From positions 1-17,716 of the forward strand of contig JBJEIY010000003.1 of the NCBI GenBank assembly GCA_051877515.1: 17,716 bases of DNA, written 5' to 3'. Position numbers and translations under genes: made by a program. This DNA comes from XBB1006 sp051877515 (GTDB taxonomy: Bacteria > Bacillota > Clostridia > Lachnospirales > Lachnospiraceae). Below, piece after piece: positions 7,735 to 15,165 of the stretch (positions are counted from its first letter, which is position 1; each line of letters starts with the position of its first letter). The notes below the pieces were generated by a model that was not told the DNA's origin, did not search any database, and was given only the letters and a program-made list of their open reading frames with translations.

Positions 7735-8196
7735 CTATCTTCTATTCCCTGATAAAAGCCTTACTGCCAACAGAATGATCAACAGGGGAACCAGAATCGG
7801 TGCCAACAAAGAAATCACTCCACAGATCAGCGAAATCACTCCCACAACGATCAGGATCATGGCGATAACGGCTGTCCACTTCATGATCTTAGCCTTTAAT
7901 CCCCGGTATACCTTACCATTGATTATAAAATCCACATTCTCATCATAGGCTCTATCATATTCGCCGGTGTTCTCCTGATATCCGCTTTCATAATTCTGTC
8001 CGGCGCTGCTGATGATGGTCTTCGCAAGAAGTCTTGGATTCCCCAGTTCATCAAGAACCTCCTGCTCAGTGCGTCCTTTTCTGGACTCCTGCATAATATA
8101 GTTTTCGTAGTATTCCAAATTATCATTTATAGTTGCCTGGCTCACCTGACCCTGCAACGCAATCCGTAATTCCGTTAGAAATTCCTGTCTGCTCAT
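7735..8196 (-). CDS. HAAS/DUF1700-family membrane protein
   Basis: The 153-residue product begins with a HAAS-type helical domain (about 1-60): MSRQEFLTELRIAL, then YYENYIMQESRKGRTEQEV, then LGNPRLLAKTI. This pattern is typical of DUF1700. A charged, Tyr/Glu-rich linker (65-105) leads to two adjacent transmembrane helices (about 108-128 and 130-147) and a short basic tail. Family members often stand next to PadR regulators and are thought to be small membrane signalling proteins. No PadR gene is next to this one; its partner by position is the CNB-like protein 35 bp downstream. ATG at 8196 has AAGGGAG about 7 nt upstream. Confidence 0.85.
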   Translation of the reverse strand: MSRQEFLTELRIALQGQVSQATINDNLEYYENYIMQESRKGRTEQEVLDELGNPRLLAKTIISSAGQNYESGYQENTGEYDRAYDENVDFIINGKVYRGLKAKIMKWTAVIAMILIVVGVISLICGVISLLAPILVPLLIILLAVRLLSGNRR

Positions 8197-8256
8197 GGTA
8201 TTCTCCCTTCACTGAGACTTCCTTTTCTTATCGCTTTAATATTCTCACTTGCACTC

Positions 8257-8284
8257 ATTATATCATACCCACTCTATAATTTAA
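8257..8284 (-). promoter_or_regulatory. Extended -10 promoter of the HAAS/CNB-like gene pair
   Basis: Minus strand TGATATAAT (8265-8257) is a perfect extended -10. The -35 region is weak (TTAAAT at 8284-8279, spacer 16). The start would be near 8250, giving a leader of about 55 nt. It stands back to back with the plus-strand promoter of the YitT gene, about 20 bp away. Confidence 0.5.
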
Positions 8285-8306
8285 TAGACAATTATTTTTT
8301 TCAGCC

Positions 8307-8335
8307 TTGTTCTCTTATTTCTTGTCTGTTATACT
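8307..8335 (+). promoter_or_regulatory. Sigma-A promoter of the first YitT gene
   Basis: TTGTTC (8307-8312), a 17-bp spacer, TATACT (8330-8335). Transcription would begin near 8342, leaving a leader of about 16 nt that carries the AAGGAG ribosome binding site. Confidence 0.65.
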
Positions 8336-8357
8336 ATCCGCAGAAGGAGTTGACAAC

Positions 8358-9236
8358 ATGAATCAATCCAGTTCGAAAAAATCTCTGATCGCATCCGAAG
8401 GAAAAAGATACGCTTTTGCTGTCATTTCCTCCATCATATTTGCCTTAAACATTAAGACCTTTGTAAATGCCGGTGGTCTGTTCCCCGGTGGTTTCACAGG
8501 CATCACATTGTTGATCCAGAAGATTTTTGCGCGTTTCTTTGCCATTGCGCTTCCTTATTCCGTGATCAACTACACGCTGAATCTGTTTCCCGTTATTCTG
8601 GGATTCCGTAAAATCGGTGTGAAATTCACCAGCAGCAGTCTGGTTGTAATCCTGCTGACCGGATTCCTTGCAGATATCATCCCCGCTTTTCCTATTACCT
8701 ATGACATCCTGCTGATCAGTATTTTTGGAGGACTGGTCAATGGGCTGGCCGTTTCCATCTCCCTGATTGGCGGAACCAGCAGCGGCGGAACCGATTTTAT
8801 CGCCATCTATGTAGGCGAAAAATTTGGTATTGATCTGTGGTATTACGTTCTTGGTTTCAACACCCTGATCCTTCTTATTGCCGGTGCGTTATTTGGATGG
8901 GATACAGCCCTTTATTCCATTATTTTCCAGTTTACTTCCACCCAGGTGGTAAACCTCATGCATCGGAAATATAAGAAAATGACCATGTTTATTGTTACGG
9001 AACATCCGGATGAAGTGTACCGGGCTATCTCCCAGTACACCCATCATTCCGCAACCATGTTTTCCGGCAAAGGTTGCTATGAGGGAAAAGACAAAACCCT
9101 TCTTTATTCCGTCGTTTCCAGTTCAGAGGTAAAAGCCATGGTCCACATCATCCATGAGGTAGATCCCAAAGCCTTTGTCAATGTTGTAAAAACTGAATAT
9201 ATTGAAGGCCGATTCTATAACTTCAGCAACTATTAA
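8358..9236 (+). CDS. YitT family membrane protein with C-terminal DUF2179 domain
   Basis: The 292-residue protein has five to six transmembrane helices (from about 20-37, 67-82, 94-111, 116-138 and 163-180) and a soluble C-terminal DUF2179 domain (about 205-290), the usual YitT architecture. Glycine-rich signatures are visible: NAGGLFPGGFTG at 37-48 and GGTSSGGTDF at 138-147. The function of YitT proteins is not firmly known; transport or membrane sensing has been suggested. The ATG at 8358 is chosen because AAGGAG lies 8 nt upstream. A frame opening at 8307 overlaps the promoter and is not used. It is the only gene of the middle region on the plus strand and converges on the C11 protease gene with 26 bp between stops, with no clear terminator there. 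Confidence 0.92.
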   Translation: MNQSSSKKSLIASEGKRYAFAVISSIIFALNIKTFVNAGGLFPGGFTGITLLIQKIFARFFAIALPYSVINYTLNLFPVILGFRKIGVKFTSSSLVVILLTGFLADIIPAFPITYDILLISIFGGLVNGLAVSISLIGGTSSGGTDFIAIYVGEKFGIDLWYYVLGFNTLILLIAGALFGWDTALYSIIFQFTSTQVVNLMHRKYKKMTMFIVTEHPDEVYRAISQYTHHSATMFSGKGCYEGKDKTLLYSVVSSSEVKAMVHIIHEVDPKAFVNVVKTEYIEGRFYNFSNY

Positions 9237-9262
9237 AAACCTGTCTCCGGCAATCCTCTGCT

Positions 9263-11554
9263 TTATTTATTGACTTTTATGGTAAAATGCAATGTTTTTG
9301 CCGGAGCGTAAGCATATTTTCCGATTCCAACCACTTTCACGGTTGCTTTTCCTGCTGCCAGGTTGTCACTATATACCAGCTTGTAATCTTTTCCTTTTTT
9401 CAATACTTTGGAACCGATTTTCACCGTAACCGCAGGATAAATCTTCTTTCCGGTAGCTTTATAGGTTTTCTTGGATAATGTCGCTTTTGCTTTTACAAAG
9501 TTCAGTGTATCCGTATGAGTCACCCACTGATGTGTCTCTTCTCCAAAATTGTTCCCCACCAGAAAATCGTAGACGAAATCAGCGTTTTTCCCTGTTACTT
9601 TTTCCATTGGTAAATATACACTTCCGTCTTCTGCCACATCAGATTCCTGAATGGTATATGACATTTCCTTGTCTTCTGTGCTTTCATCGTTTTCATCCCA
9701 TTGGAAAGGTGTGATCACATCATTCACCTTAAGTCCGCCACGGACAACATACTTTCCGTCTTCTATTGCGAAAAACAGTTTCTGCATGCCACTGCCATTG
9801 ATACCCACAGTCAGGAAATATTCCCCGGTTTCACTGTCCAATGGCCCCACATAAATGGGTTTTCCCTGAAATTTGTAGTAGGTACGGACAGGTTCACATT
9901 CCATGGTATTGCCGTTTTCACTTCCTTTAACCGAACGGACCCTTAACTTTTTTCCGTCCAACTTCAGGAATACCATCTCCCGGATATATGCCATGTATTT
10001 TGCATCTACATTTGTAAGATTTAATACGTATTTTCCCTTTTTCGCGCTCCAGCTTAATGTCGTCTTGGGAACAATCGCCTGATTCTCAGCGATTTTCCGG
10101 TAGACACGATAAACAAAAGCGGAATAATACTTACTGATATGCAGTTCATCGTACTGCCATTTTGCAAAGCCTGTCATATCCATAGTATCATTCACCGGAT
10201 AATACAGCCCGATCCCCCGTTCTTCGCTGTACTTATTCCCTTCTGCTCCGGTGCACTGCTTTATGCAAAAATCACCTTCATACAATGCTTTTGCAAAAAT
10301 CTGGGCCTGCTCTGTATACTCCCGGCAGTTGGTCACATTTTCCAAAACCGCTGTCTTGCTGCTGCTTTGATTTGTTTTCATGTAATCCTGCGCATACCCT
10401 GTGGTTTTTTCCAAAAAGCTGTAGAGACCAACCAGATCCATACTCTCATCTAATTTCAGTGCTTCATCTGCAGCCTTCATAAAACCATCCAGCATGGTAT
10501 CATCTGCGGTCAGATGTACCATTGTCTGTGCCAGTTTATCAAACTGCTCCACCAATTCCTCCATGTAGGAAAGATCATAAGCCCCTATATTCAAGGTCGG
10601 AAAATAGAGCACACTTTCCGGATCCCGCAGATAGAAATCAATCGCACTGTCTACGATAGATACCGCAAATTCTTTGACACTGTAGGTCTGTTCCTGATTC
10701 ACTGCCCGGGACAATTCTTCAATGACCGGTGTATAATACCATCCATATCCACTGTTATCATTCATGGAGGCGACTGCATAATCTGCATACCGGGAAGTCA
10801 CCGCAAGGGTTTCAAAACTTGCCATCAGACATGCATCAAAACCAACCATATCCAATTTTTTCCCATTCATGTTGACGGTTCCTGTCAAAAGACCCTGTTC
10901 CATCTCAGAAAGCAGAAGGCTGTCTTTGGAAAGTTCATCTAAGCAAATGCCGTATTCCGTTCCGCCGCCATGATTCCAAAGCACCATAACATTGTATTTA
11001 TCTTCCTGCACGGTGTCTTTCACAAAATCCCCGAAAATGTCCGCATCCCCCATAGAAACAGCCTGCTCTCCATTGGCTTTTGCAATCTCCGGGTCATTCA
11101 CTCCCTCATTGGATGAAATCAACTCCAGGGTGGGGTACTGGATCCAGTCCCCACCCTGCTGAATATAGTTGTCATATTTTACACGATAACGTTGTATGTA
11201 TTTACTGCTGATATTTCCGGGATGAATGGTTTCGATGGTTTTCTCCGTCATATGCAGCTGATCTCTATAATATTCTTCTATTATCTCATCATATTTCCAG
11301 CAACTGCTGCCTCCGGTTTCCACCGTGATCTGCACACCGGCAGGCACATTCCTTGCATCCATGATTTCCAACAGGTCCAAAGATGCCAATCCGTATTCCG
11401 ATTCCAGATCGGAACCGCACATATAGATATTGATGTTCCAACCTTTTTTCGTATCTGCCGCCTTTGCATGCAGTTCTGCCGCACTTATGGAAGAAATCAC
11501 GATACAGACTGTTAATAACAAAGCTGTGATTTTCTTGCGACCACATTTTCTCAT
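9263..11554 (-). CDS. Secreted clostripain-family (C11) cysteine protease with Ig-like C-terminal domain
   Basis: The 763-residue product has a signal peptide (basic RKCGRKK, hydrophobic 10-24, likely cleavage near AKA at about 30-32). The C11 domain starts with GWNINIYMCGSDLES (38-52). It carries the catalytic dyad His195 in LWNHGGG and Cys242 in GFDACLMAS. The domain extends to about 480 and contains MNDNSGYGWYY near 275. Residues ~500-690 look beta-rich. The last ~70 residues (ATLSKKTYKATGKKIYPAV onward, ending in FTIKVNK) form an Ig-like module seen in many Lachnospiraceae secreted proteins. C11 enzymes mostly cut after Arg or Lys and mature by autoprocessing; that specificity is from the family. 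ATG at 11554 has AAGGGAG 7 nt upstream. It follows the chemotaxis receptor gene by 34 bp and is probably co-transcribed with it. Confidence 0.93.
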   Translation of the reverse strand: MRKCGRKKITALLLTVCIVISSISAAELHAKAADTKKGWNINIYMCGSDLESEYGLASLDLLEIMDARNVPAGVQITVETGGSSCWKYDEIIEEYYRDQLHMTEKTIETIHPGNISSKYIQRYRVKYDNYIQQGGDWIQYPTLELISSNEGVNDPEIAKANGEQAVSMGDADIFGDFVKDTVQEDKYNVMVLWNHGGGTEYGICLDELSKDSLLLSEMEQGLLTGTVNMNGKKLDMVGFDACLMASFETLAVTSRYADYAVASMNDNSGYGWYYTPVIEELSRAVNQEQTYSVKEFAVSIVDSAIDFYLRDPESVLYFPTLNIGAYDLSYMEELVEQFDKLAQTMVHLTADDTMLDGFMKAADEALKLDESMDLVGLYSFLEKTTGYAQDYMKTNQSSSKTAVLENVTNCREYTEQAQIFAKALYEGDFCIKQCTGAEGNKYSEERGIGLYYPVNDTMDMTGFAKWQYDELHISKYYSAFVYRVYRKIAENQAIVPKTTLSWSAKKGKYVLNLTNVDAKYMAYIREMVFLKLDGKKLRVRSVKGSENGNTMECEPVRTYYKFQGKPIYVGPLDSETGEYFLTVGINGSGMQKLFFAIEDGKYVVRGGLKVNDVITPFQWDENDESTEDKEMSYTIQESDVAEDGSVYLPMEKVTGKNADFVYDFLVGNNFGEETHQWVTHTDTLNFVKAKATLSKKTYKATGKKIYPAVTVKIGSKVLKKGKDYKLVYSDNLAAGKATVKVVGIGKYAYAPAKTLHFTIKVNK

Positions 11555-11588
11555 GGTACTTCTCCCTTCATTTTCTCCGTAATATCTT

Positions 11589-13106
11589 TTAGTCTTCTAC
11601 TGCTTTATTTGCCAGCTCTTTGATTCTTTCCACCATTGCTTCGATCCTTACTACTCCGGCACTGTTTTCCTGCGTCGCTTCCGTTACATGTTCAATGGCA
11701 CTGTAATTTCCCTGTGTATTGGTATTTACCTGCTCCATGCCCCGTGCCACTTCAGCGCTCTGTTCTCTTATCGTCTCCACCGTCCGGTCCATTTCCAGAA
11801 TCTGTTCTGACATCCGGCTGTTAGAGGAAGTGATCACTGCTGTGGAGTTTCCGGCTTCCCGGATACTCTCCATTCCCACCTTTGTCAATTCTACACTCTG
11901 TTCCATCACACTGACTGCATTTTCTGTATGACGTACCGTTTCCATGACTATCTGACCAATATCATCTACTGCTTTTTTGGTCTGCTCAGCCAGTTGCTGG
12001 ATTTGTTCCGATACCACGGCAAAACCTTTTCCCTGTTCACCTGCCCTGGCTGCTTCAATGGATGCATTCAACGCAAGGATATTGGTCTGATTGGAAATTC
12101 CGGTGATCACCTTGATGATTCCCAGGATTTCTTTTGACTCTTCACCCAACTTCCATATGATTTCCTTGCATTCATCTGTGCTGGCATGGATCTGTTCCAT
12201 ATTATCCGTTGCATCGTTCATCTTTTCCTGGTTTTCTTTTGTTCTTTCGTTAATCTGTTTTGCAAGCTCTGCAACCTGTTCGTTCATGGTGCCAAGCTCG
12301 ATCAACCGGGCATTGATATCCTGCGTACGCTCATTCATTCCCGTTATCTCTTCTGTATTTTCACTAAAACTTTGTAATACGGTATTGGTTTCTTCTGCAA
12401 TCTGTTCATTGGATTCCATGGATACTTCTGTAATAACAGACAATTCCTTTACCATACGAAACAGCTCATCTGAGGTCTGCTTTGATTTTTCCTGCATCAA
12501 CTGCATATGGTTCATCATTCTTTCCTGCTCTTCCGCATTCAAAAGATTGGAAAGCATTCCTGCCGTTCTTTCACAAAGCATGGTAAAAATAGCTGCAATC
12601 GCGATCAATACCAATGCTCTTGGTATGATCCCGTAAACGATCAGCTCGTAAGCCTTGGGAAAGTTCTTATCCGGAAACACATCGAGGGAAAAACAGATCC
12701 ACTGTCCGGCAGAAGTTCCTGCCACTGATAGGATCATTGTCAGGATATTCAGTTTTTTGGAAAAATACAAACTTGCAATGGCAATTGCATAAATATATAA
12801 AAGAACCGAATGATAGCTAAGTGTGGCTGCCGCAATCGTCACAAAACATACCGCACAAAGGATCAATACATACTTCACATAACTCTTCTGCTGCTGTCCC
12901 ATACGGATAAGTAGTGTGGGAATCCATAAAAGCACAGAACCACTGACATATGCCAGGGTCATAGTTTTCATATCCACCACAAAAATTCCAAATACATTAA
13001 GCAGAAAAACCAGTGTAAAGATGAGAAATGTAATTCTCATGACCTTCGCAACTGCCCTGTTTGCTTCTTTTTCGTTTTGGATCAGAACTCCACTTTTTTC
13101 TTCCAT
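11589..13106 (-). CDS. Methyl-accepting chemotaxis protein with six-helix membrane N-terminus
   Basis: The 505-residue receptor has six predicted membrane helices (about 24-44, 50-67, 77-95, 100-115, 119-140, 158-177) with only short outside loops, so there is no periplasmic-type ligand domain and no clear HAMP. A long coiled-coil follows from about 190. The signalling hairpin tip is canonical (GISNQTNILALNASIEAARAGE near 336-357, then GKGFAVVSEQIQQLAEQT), which binds CheW/CheA. The sensor part may respond to a membrane-soluble or energy-state signal; this is inference. ATG at 13106 has AGGAG 8 nt upstream. The 59-codon upstream extension of the frame lies in the regulatory region and is rejected. 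C11 protease follows 34 bp downstream, an odd operon partner that might link peptide release and sensing. Confidence 0.94.
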   Translation of the reverse strand: MEEKSGVLIQNEKEANRAVAKVMRITFLIFTLVFLLNVFGIFVVDMKTMTLAYVSGSVLLWIPTLLIRMGQQQKSYVKYVLILCAVCFVTIAAATLSYHSVLLYIYAIAIASLYFSKKLNILTMILSVAGTSAGQWICFSLDVFPDKNFPKAYELIVYGIIPRALVLIAIAAIFTMLCERTAGMLSNLLNAEEQERMMNHMQLMQEKSKQTSDELFRMVKELSVITEVSMESNEQIAEETNTVLQSFSENTEEITGMNERTQDINARLIELGTMNEQVAELAKQINERTKENQEKMNDATDNMEQIHASTDECKEIIWKLGEESKEILGIIKVITGISNQTNILALNASIEAARAGEQGKGFAVVSEQIQQLAEQTKKAVDDIGQIVMETVRHTENAVSVMEQSVELTKVGMESIREAGNSTAVITSSNSRMSEQILEMDRTVETIREQSAEVARGMEQVNTNTQGNYSAIEHVTEATQENSAGVVRIEAMVERIKELANKAVED

Positions 13107-13158
13107 TTCGTTTTCTCCTGTTCTTCTTTTGTTTAAGCAGGTTTTATCTATGGAAAAC

Positions 13159-13188
13159 CGTTTCATATACACTATAGCACGTTTCATA
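13159..13188. promoter_or_regulatory. Direct repeat CGTTTCATA x2 in the MCP leader, possible regulator site
   Basis: CGTTTCATA occurs at 13159-13167 and 13180-13188, identical over 9 bp and 21 bp apart (two helical turns). A minus-strand -10-like TATAGT (13176-13171) lies between them. Two further TATAAT boxes stand upstream on the minus strand (13233-13228; 13269-13264 with an extended TG), none with a convincing -35. The region therefore probably holds the MCP promoter, but which box is used cannot be decided by eye. Confidence 0.35.
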
Positions 13189-13302
13189 CTCTGATTTCCA
13201 TTCTTTTTTGTTATCCTACTTGTATGTATTATACTGAACCCTTCCCAACCGAAATAGTTCTGTATTATATCAAAATGTGTCAATTATTGAGGTTCGGCAG
13301 GC

Positions 13303-13327
13303 CGGACAGGGGTCCGTCCCCTGTCCG
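13303..13327. repeat. GC-rich perfect palindrome, possible dispersed REP-like element
   Basis: CGGACAGGGG (13303-13312) and CCCCTGTCCG (13318-13327) form a perfect 10-bp stem with the 5-nt loop TCCGT. Its GC content is far above the flanking AT-rich DNA and it has no U-run. Similar GGACAGGGG-type palindromes are scattered in many Clostridia genomes, so a dispersed repeat is more likely than a terminator. Only one copy is in this window. Confidence 0.45.
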
Positions 13328-13348
13328 ACGCTTGTCCCGAAAGGAAAG

Positions 13349-13382
13349 CAAAAAAGAAGGACGTCTTTGCAGCCATCCTTCT
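13349..13382 (-). terminator. Intrinsic terminator after the second YitT gene
   Basis: Minus strand AGAAGGATG and CGTCCTTCT pair over 9 bp (one G-U pair) with a 10-nt loop, followed directly by TTTTTGC. It lies 8 bp past the stop codon at 13390 and should end the operon that runs from the ArsC-like gene (or Fic) to YitT. Confidence 0.8.
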
Positions 13383-13389
13383 GTCAATT

Positions 13390-14232
13390 CTATACTTTTG
13401 GTCTGTACTGAACCTCTTTCACACTATACACTGTCACAAAGGCGTTGGGATCTACCTCATTCATATACGTACGCAGTTTTTGATACTCGTTTTTATCCAC
13501 CACCGCAATGATCTCATGGTGTTTGTCCATGCTATAAGCACCATAAGCATCGTAAATGGTGGCGCCGCTATGTAGTGTGTGAAGGATAAAGTCCCGCACT
13601 TCCTCTTCTTTTTTCGTAATGATACATACCCGCTTCTTTTCCGTCTGTCCAAAAATAAAGTAATCCAGGATCAGACCGTTAATATAAGTTCCCAGCACAC
13701 TTAATACTACCGTTTTCTTATCATAGAACAAGGCTGAAGATAACGCCACGCACATACCCGCTAAAGACATGGCTCTGCCCAGTTCTATATGCAGAAACTT
13801 ATTTAATATTTTTGCCACAATATCCAATCCGCCGGAGGATGCATTACGATTAAATAAAATGCTCAATCCTAAACTGACCACAAAAACATAAGCAGCCACA
13901 TCCAGGATTGCTTCTCCTGTCATGGACTGATTATCCGGCCAGATCACTTCGAACACCCGCAAGAATACCGGCAACAAAATAGAGGTATAGATTGTTTTTA
14001 CACCAAATTCCTTGCCGCACACCAGAAAGCCAATGATCAATAAGACCACATTTAAAATAAAAGTGATCTCTGAAACCGTAAGCGGAATAGCATTGGACAA
14101 CACTATAGCCAAACCTGAAATACTGCTTACTGCCGCATGGCTGGGTATAAGAAAGAAAAAGACCGCTGCCGAAATGATAGCCATGGCAATGGTTAAAATA
14201 AAGAGTTCCCTGATCCATTCACGTTTTTTCAC
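13390..14232 (-). CDS. Second YitT family membrane protein with C-terminal DUF2179 domain
   Basis: The 280-residue protein has membrane helices at about 10-29, 55-72, 78-96, 108-127 and 150-170 and a DUF2179 domain at about 198-278 (HSGATIYDAYGAYS, then EVDPNAFVTVYSV). The motif RNASSGGLDIVAK (129-141) corresponds to the Gly-rich GGTSSGGTDF of the other YitT protein in this window, but the N-terminal Gly-rich loop is replaced by SHAAVSSISG, so the two are divergent paralogs. The start is GTG at 14232; no ATG lies near it in frame, and GGAGG is 12 nt upstream, a rather long spacing that may lower expression. It is the last gene of the run, 41 bp after the flavoprotein, and is followed by a terminator. 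Confidence 0.9.
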   Translation of the reverse strand: MKKREWIRELFILTIAMAIISAAVFFFLIPSHAAVSSISGLAIVLSNAIPLTVSEITFILNVVLLIIGFLVCGKEFGVKTIYTSILLPVFLRVFEVIWPDNQSMTGEAILDVAAYVFVVSLGLSILFNRNASSGGLDIVAKILNKFLHIELGRAMSLAGMCVALSSALFYDKKTVVLSVLGTYINGLILDYFIFGQTEKKRVCIITKKEEEVRDFILHTLHSGATIYDAYGAYSMDKHHEIIAVVDKNEYQKLRTYMNEVDPNAFVTVYSVKEVQYRPKV

Positions 14233-14273
14233 TTTTCCCCATTTCCTCCATATAATACTTTTTTCCGGCTCTT

Positions 14274-14813
14274 TTAACGAAGGGATTCTCCCAGATCATA
14301 TGCCTCCTTAAGAGCCGGATGATTCTGTACATCGCCAATATCTTTCACACCTCGGACGAGTACCATTCCCGCATCCTCCAGTTTAAAGTAATTCAAAATC
14401 AACTGATATTGAACTTTTATGGCATCAAACAACTCCGGAAGCGTAGCCGCACCCACCAGAAGCAGCCCTAACTTTTTAACATGAAATTCGTTTCTGAGTG
14501 GGGTATGTAACCGGTCTATGACCGCTTTTAGCTGCGCGCTGACTCCATAAAAATATACCGGTGATGCTGCCACTATTATATCAGCATCCATTAGTTTTTC
14601 ATAGATGAGATTCATATCATCTTCCTGAAAACAGCGGTGACCTTCCCTCGTAAAACAGGTATTACAACCAATACAAGGATTGACTTTATAATCCGCCACG
14701 GAAACCACTTCCACATCGTTATGTTTCCCGGCTCCCTTGGCAAAAGCATCCGCCACCAACTCAGTATTTCCGTTTTTCCTGGTACTTCCCACCAATACAA
14801 CAATTTTGCTCAT
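14274..14813 (-). CDS. Flavodoxin-fold NAD(P)H-dependent oxidoreductase / iron-sulfur flavoprotein (Isf-like)
   Basis: The 179-residue product has a flavodoxin-like fold. VLVGSTRKNGNTELVADAF (7-25) is the FMN phosphate loop, and ADIIVAASPVYFYGVSAQLK near 77-96 is the second flavin-binding segment. Cys47, Cys50, Cys53 and Cys61 form CX2CX2CX7C (CIGCNTC then GHRC), which fits the compact 4Fe-4S motif CX2CX2CX4-7C of iron-sulfur flavoproteins. A cluster is therefore plausible, giving an electron-transfer or oxygen/peroxide-reducing role in an anaerobe; that role is from the family. ATG at 14813 has GAGG 10 nt upstream. It lies 36 bp after the Nif11-like gene and 41 bp before the YitT gene, in one transcription unit. 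Confidence 0.88.
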   Translation of the reverse strand: MSKIVVLVGSTRKNGNTELVADAFAKGAGKHNDVEVVSVADYKVNPCIGCNTCFTREGHRCFQEDDMNLIYEKLMDADIIVAASPVYFYGVSAQLKAVIDRLHTPLRNEFHVKKLGLLLVGAATLPELFDAIKVQYQLILNYFKLEDAGMVLVRGVKDIGDVQNHPALKEAYDLGESLR

Positions 14814-14849
14814 AATCTCAAACCTCGTTGATCATTCTTGTCCTTATGC

Positions 14850-15140
14850 CTAATTCGTTTCTTCAAGTCCTGCGAAAAAGAGCTCGTAAAAATCATCCTC
14901 TCCTGCAAGCTTCGGTGAGTTCTCGCCTCCGCCGTTGGTGCTCCTTTTCATGGCTGCATGGAATTCCTCTCCTGCACAGACAACATCCATTTCATACAGC
15001 TCGTATCCCAGTTCCCTGCAAACTCTGCAAAAAGCCGTCAATGGCTCCGCTTCCTCGCGGGTTTCCAGCAGGCGGTGTTTCCACTCTGCATTATGCATAG
15101 CTTTTACCTGCAGCTCGTCCAACATTCCCGCTACATCCAT
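14850..15140 (-). CDS. Small 96-residue protein with weak Nif11-like pattern, unknown function
   Basis: ATG at 15140 has AAAGGAGG about 7 nt upstream, which decides the start over a frame that opens 30 codons earlier inside the ArsC-like gene. The N-terminal half (1-55) is helical, with the order LDELQVKA, then LETREEAEPLTAF, then CRELGYELYEMDV, which resembles the Nif11 pattern of leader-like proteins. The C-terminal half carries NGGGENSPKLAGEDDFYE and ends FAGLEETN, acidic and aromatic. Three Cys are present (38, 41 and 55). No RiPP-modifying enzyme or ABC exporter is nearby, and the C-terminus lacks a Cys/Ser/Thr-rich core, so a peptide-product precursor is not supported. It lies between the ArsC-like and the flavoprotein genes (25 and 36 bp gaps) and may be a redox-related partner. 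Confidence 0.8.
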   Translation of the reverse strand: MDVAGMLDELQVKAMHNAEWKHRLLETREEAEPLTAFCRVCRELGYELYEMDVVCAGEEFHAAMKRSTNGGGENSPKLAGEDDFYELFFAGLEETN

Positions 15141-15165
15141 TTGTATTCCTCCTTTGTGCCGGTAT

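Noticed and set aside
9245..9306. 9-bp inverted repeat CTCCGGCAA / TTGCCGGAG near the convergent stops
   Set aside because: The 44-nt gap and lack of a U-run make a terminator unlikely, and one arm lies within the protease coding sequence; probably chance.
13107..13302. Possible c-di-GMP riboswitch in the leader of the chemotaxis receptor
   Set aside because: The conserved GEMM core elements are not visible; only direct repeats and -10-like boxes are seen.
13224..13511. 95-codon plus-strand frame across the palindrome and terminator
   Set aside because: It overlaps the end of the YitT gene and two hairpins, lacks a ribosome binding site and looks like a shadow frame.
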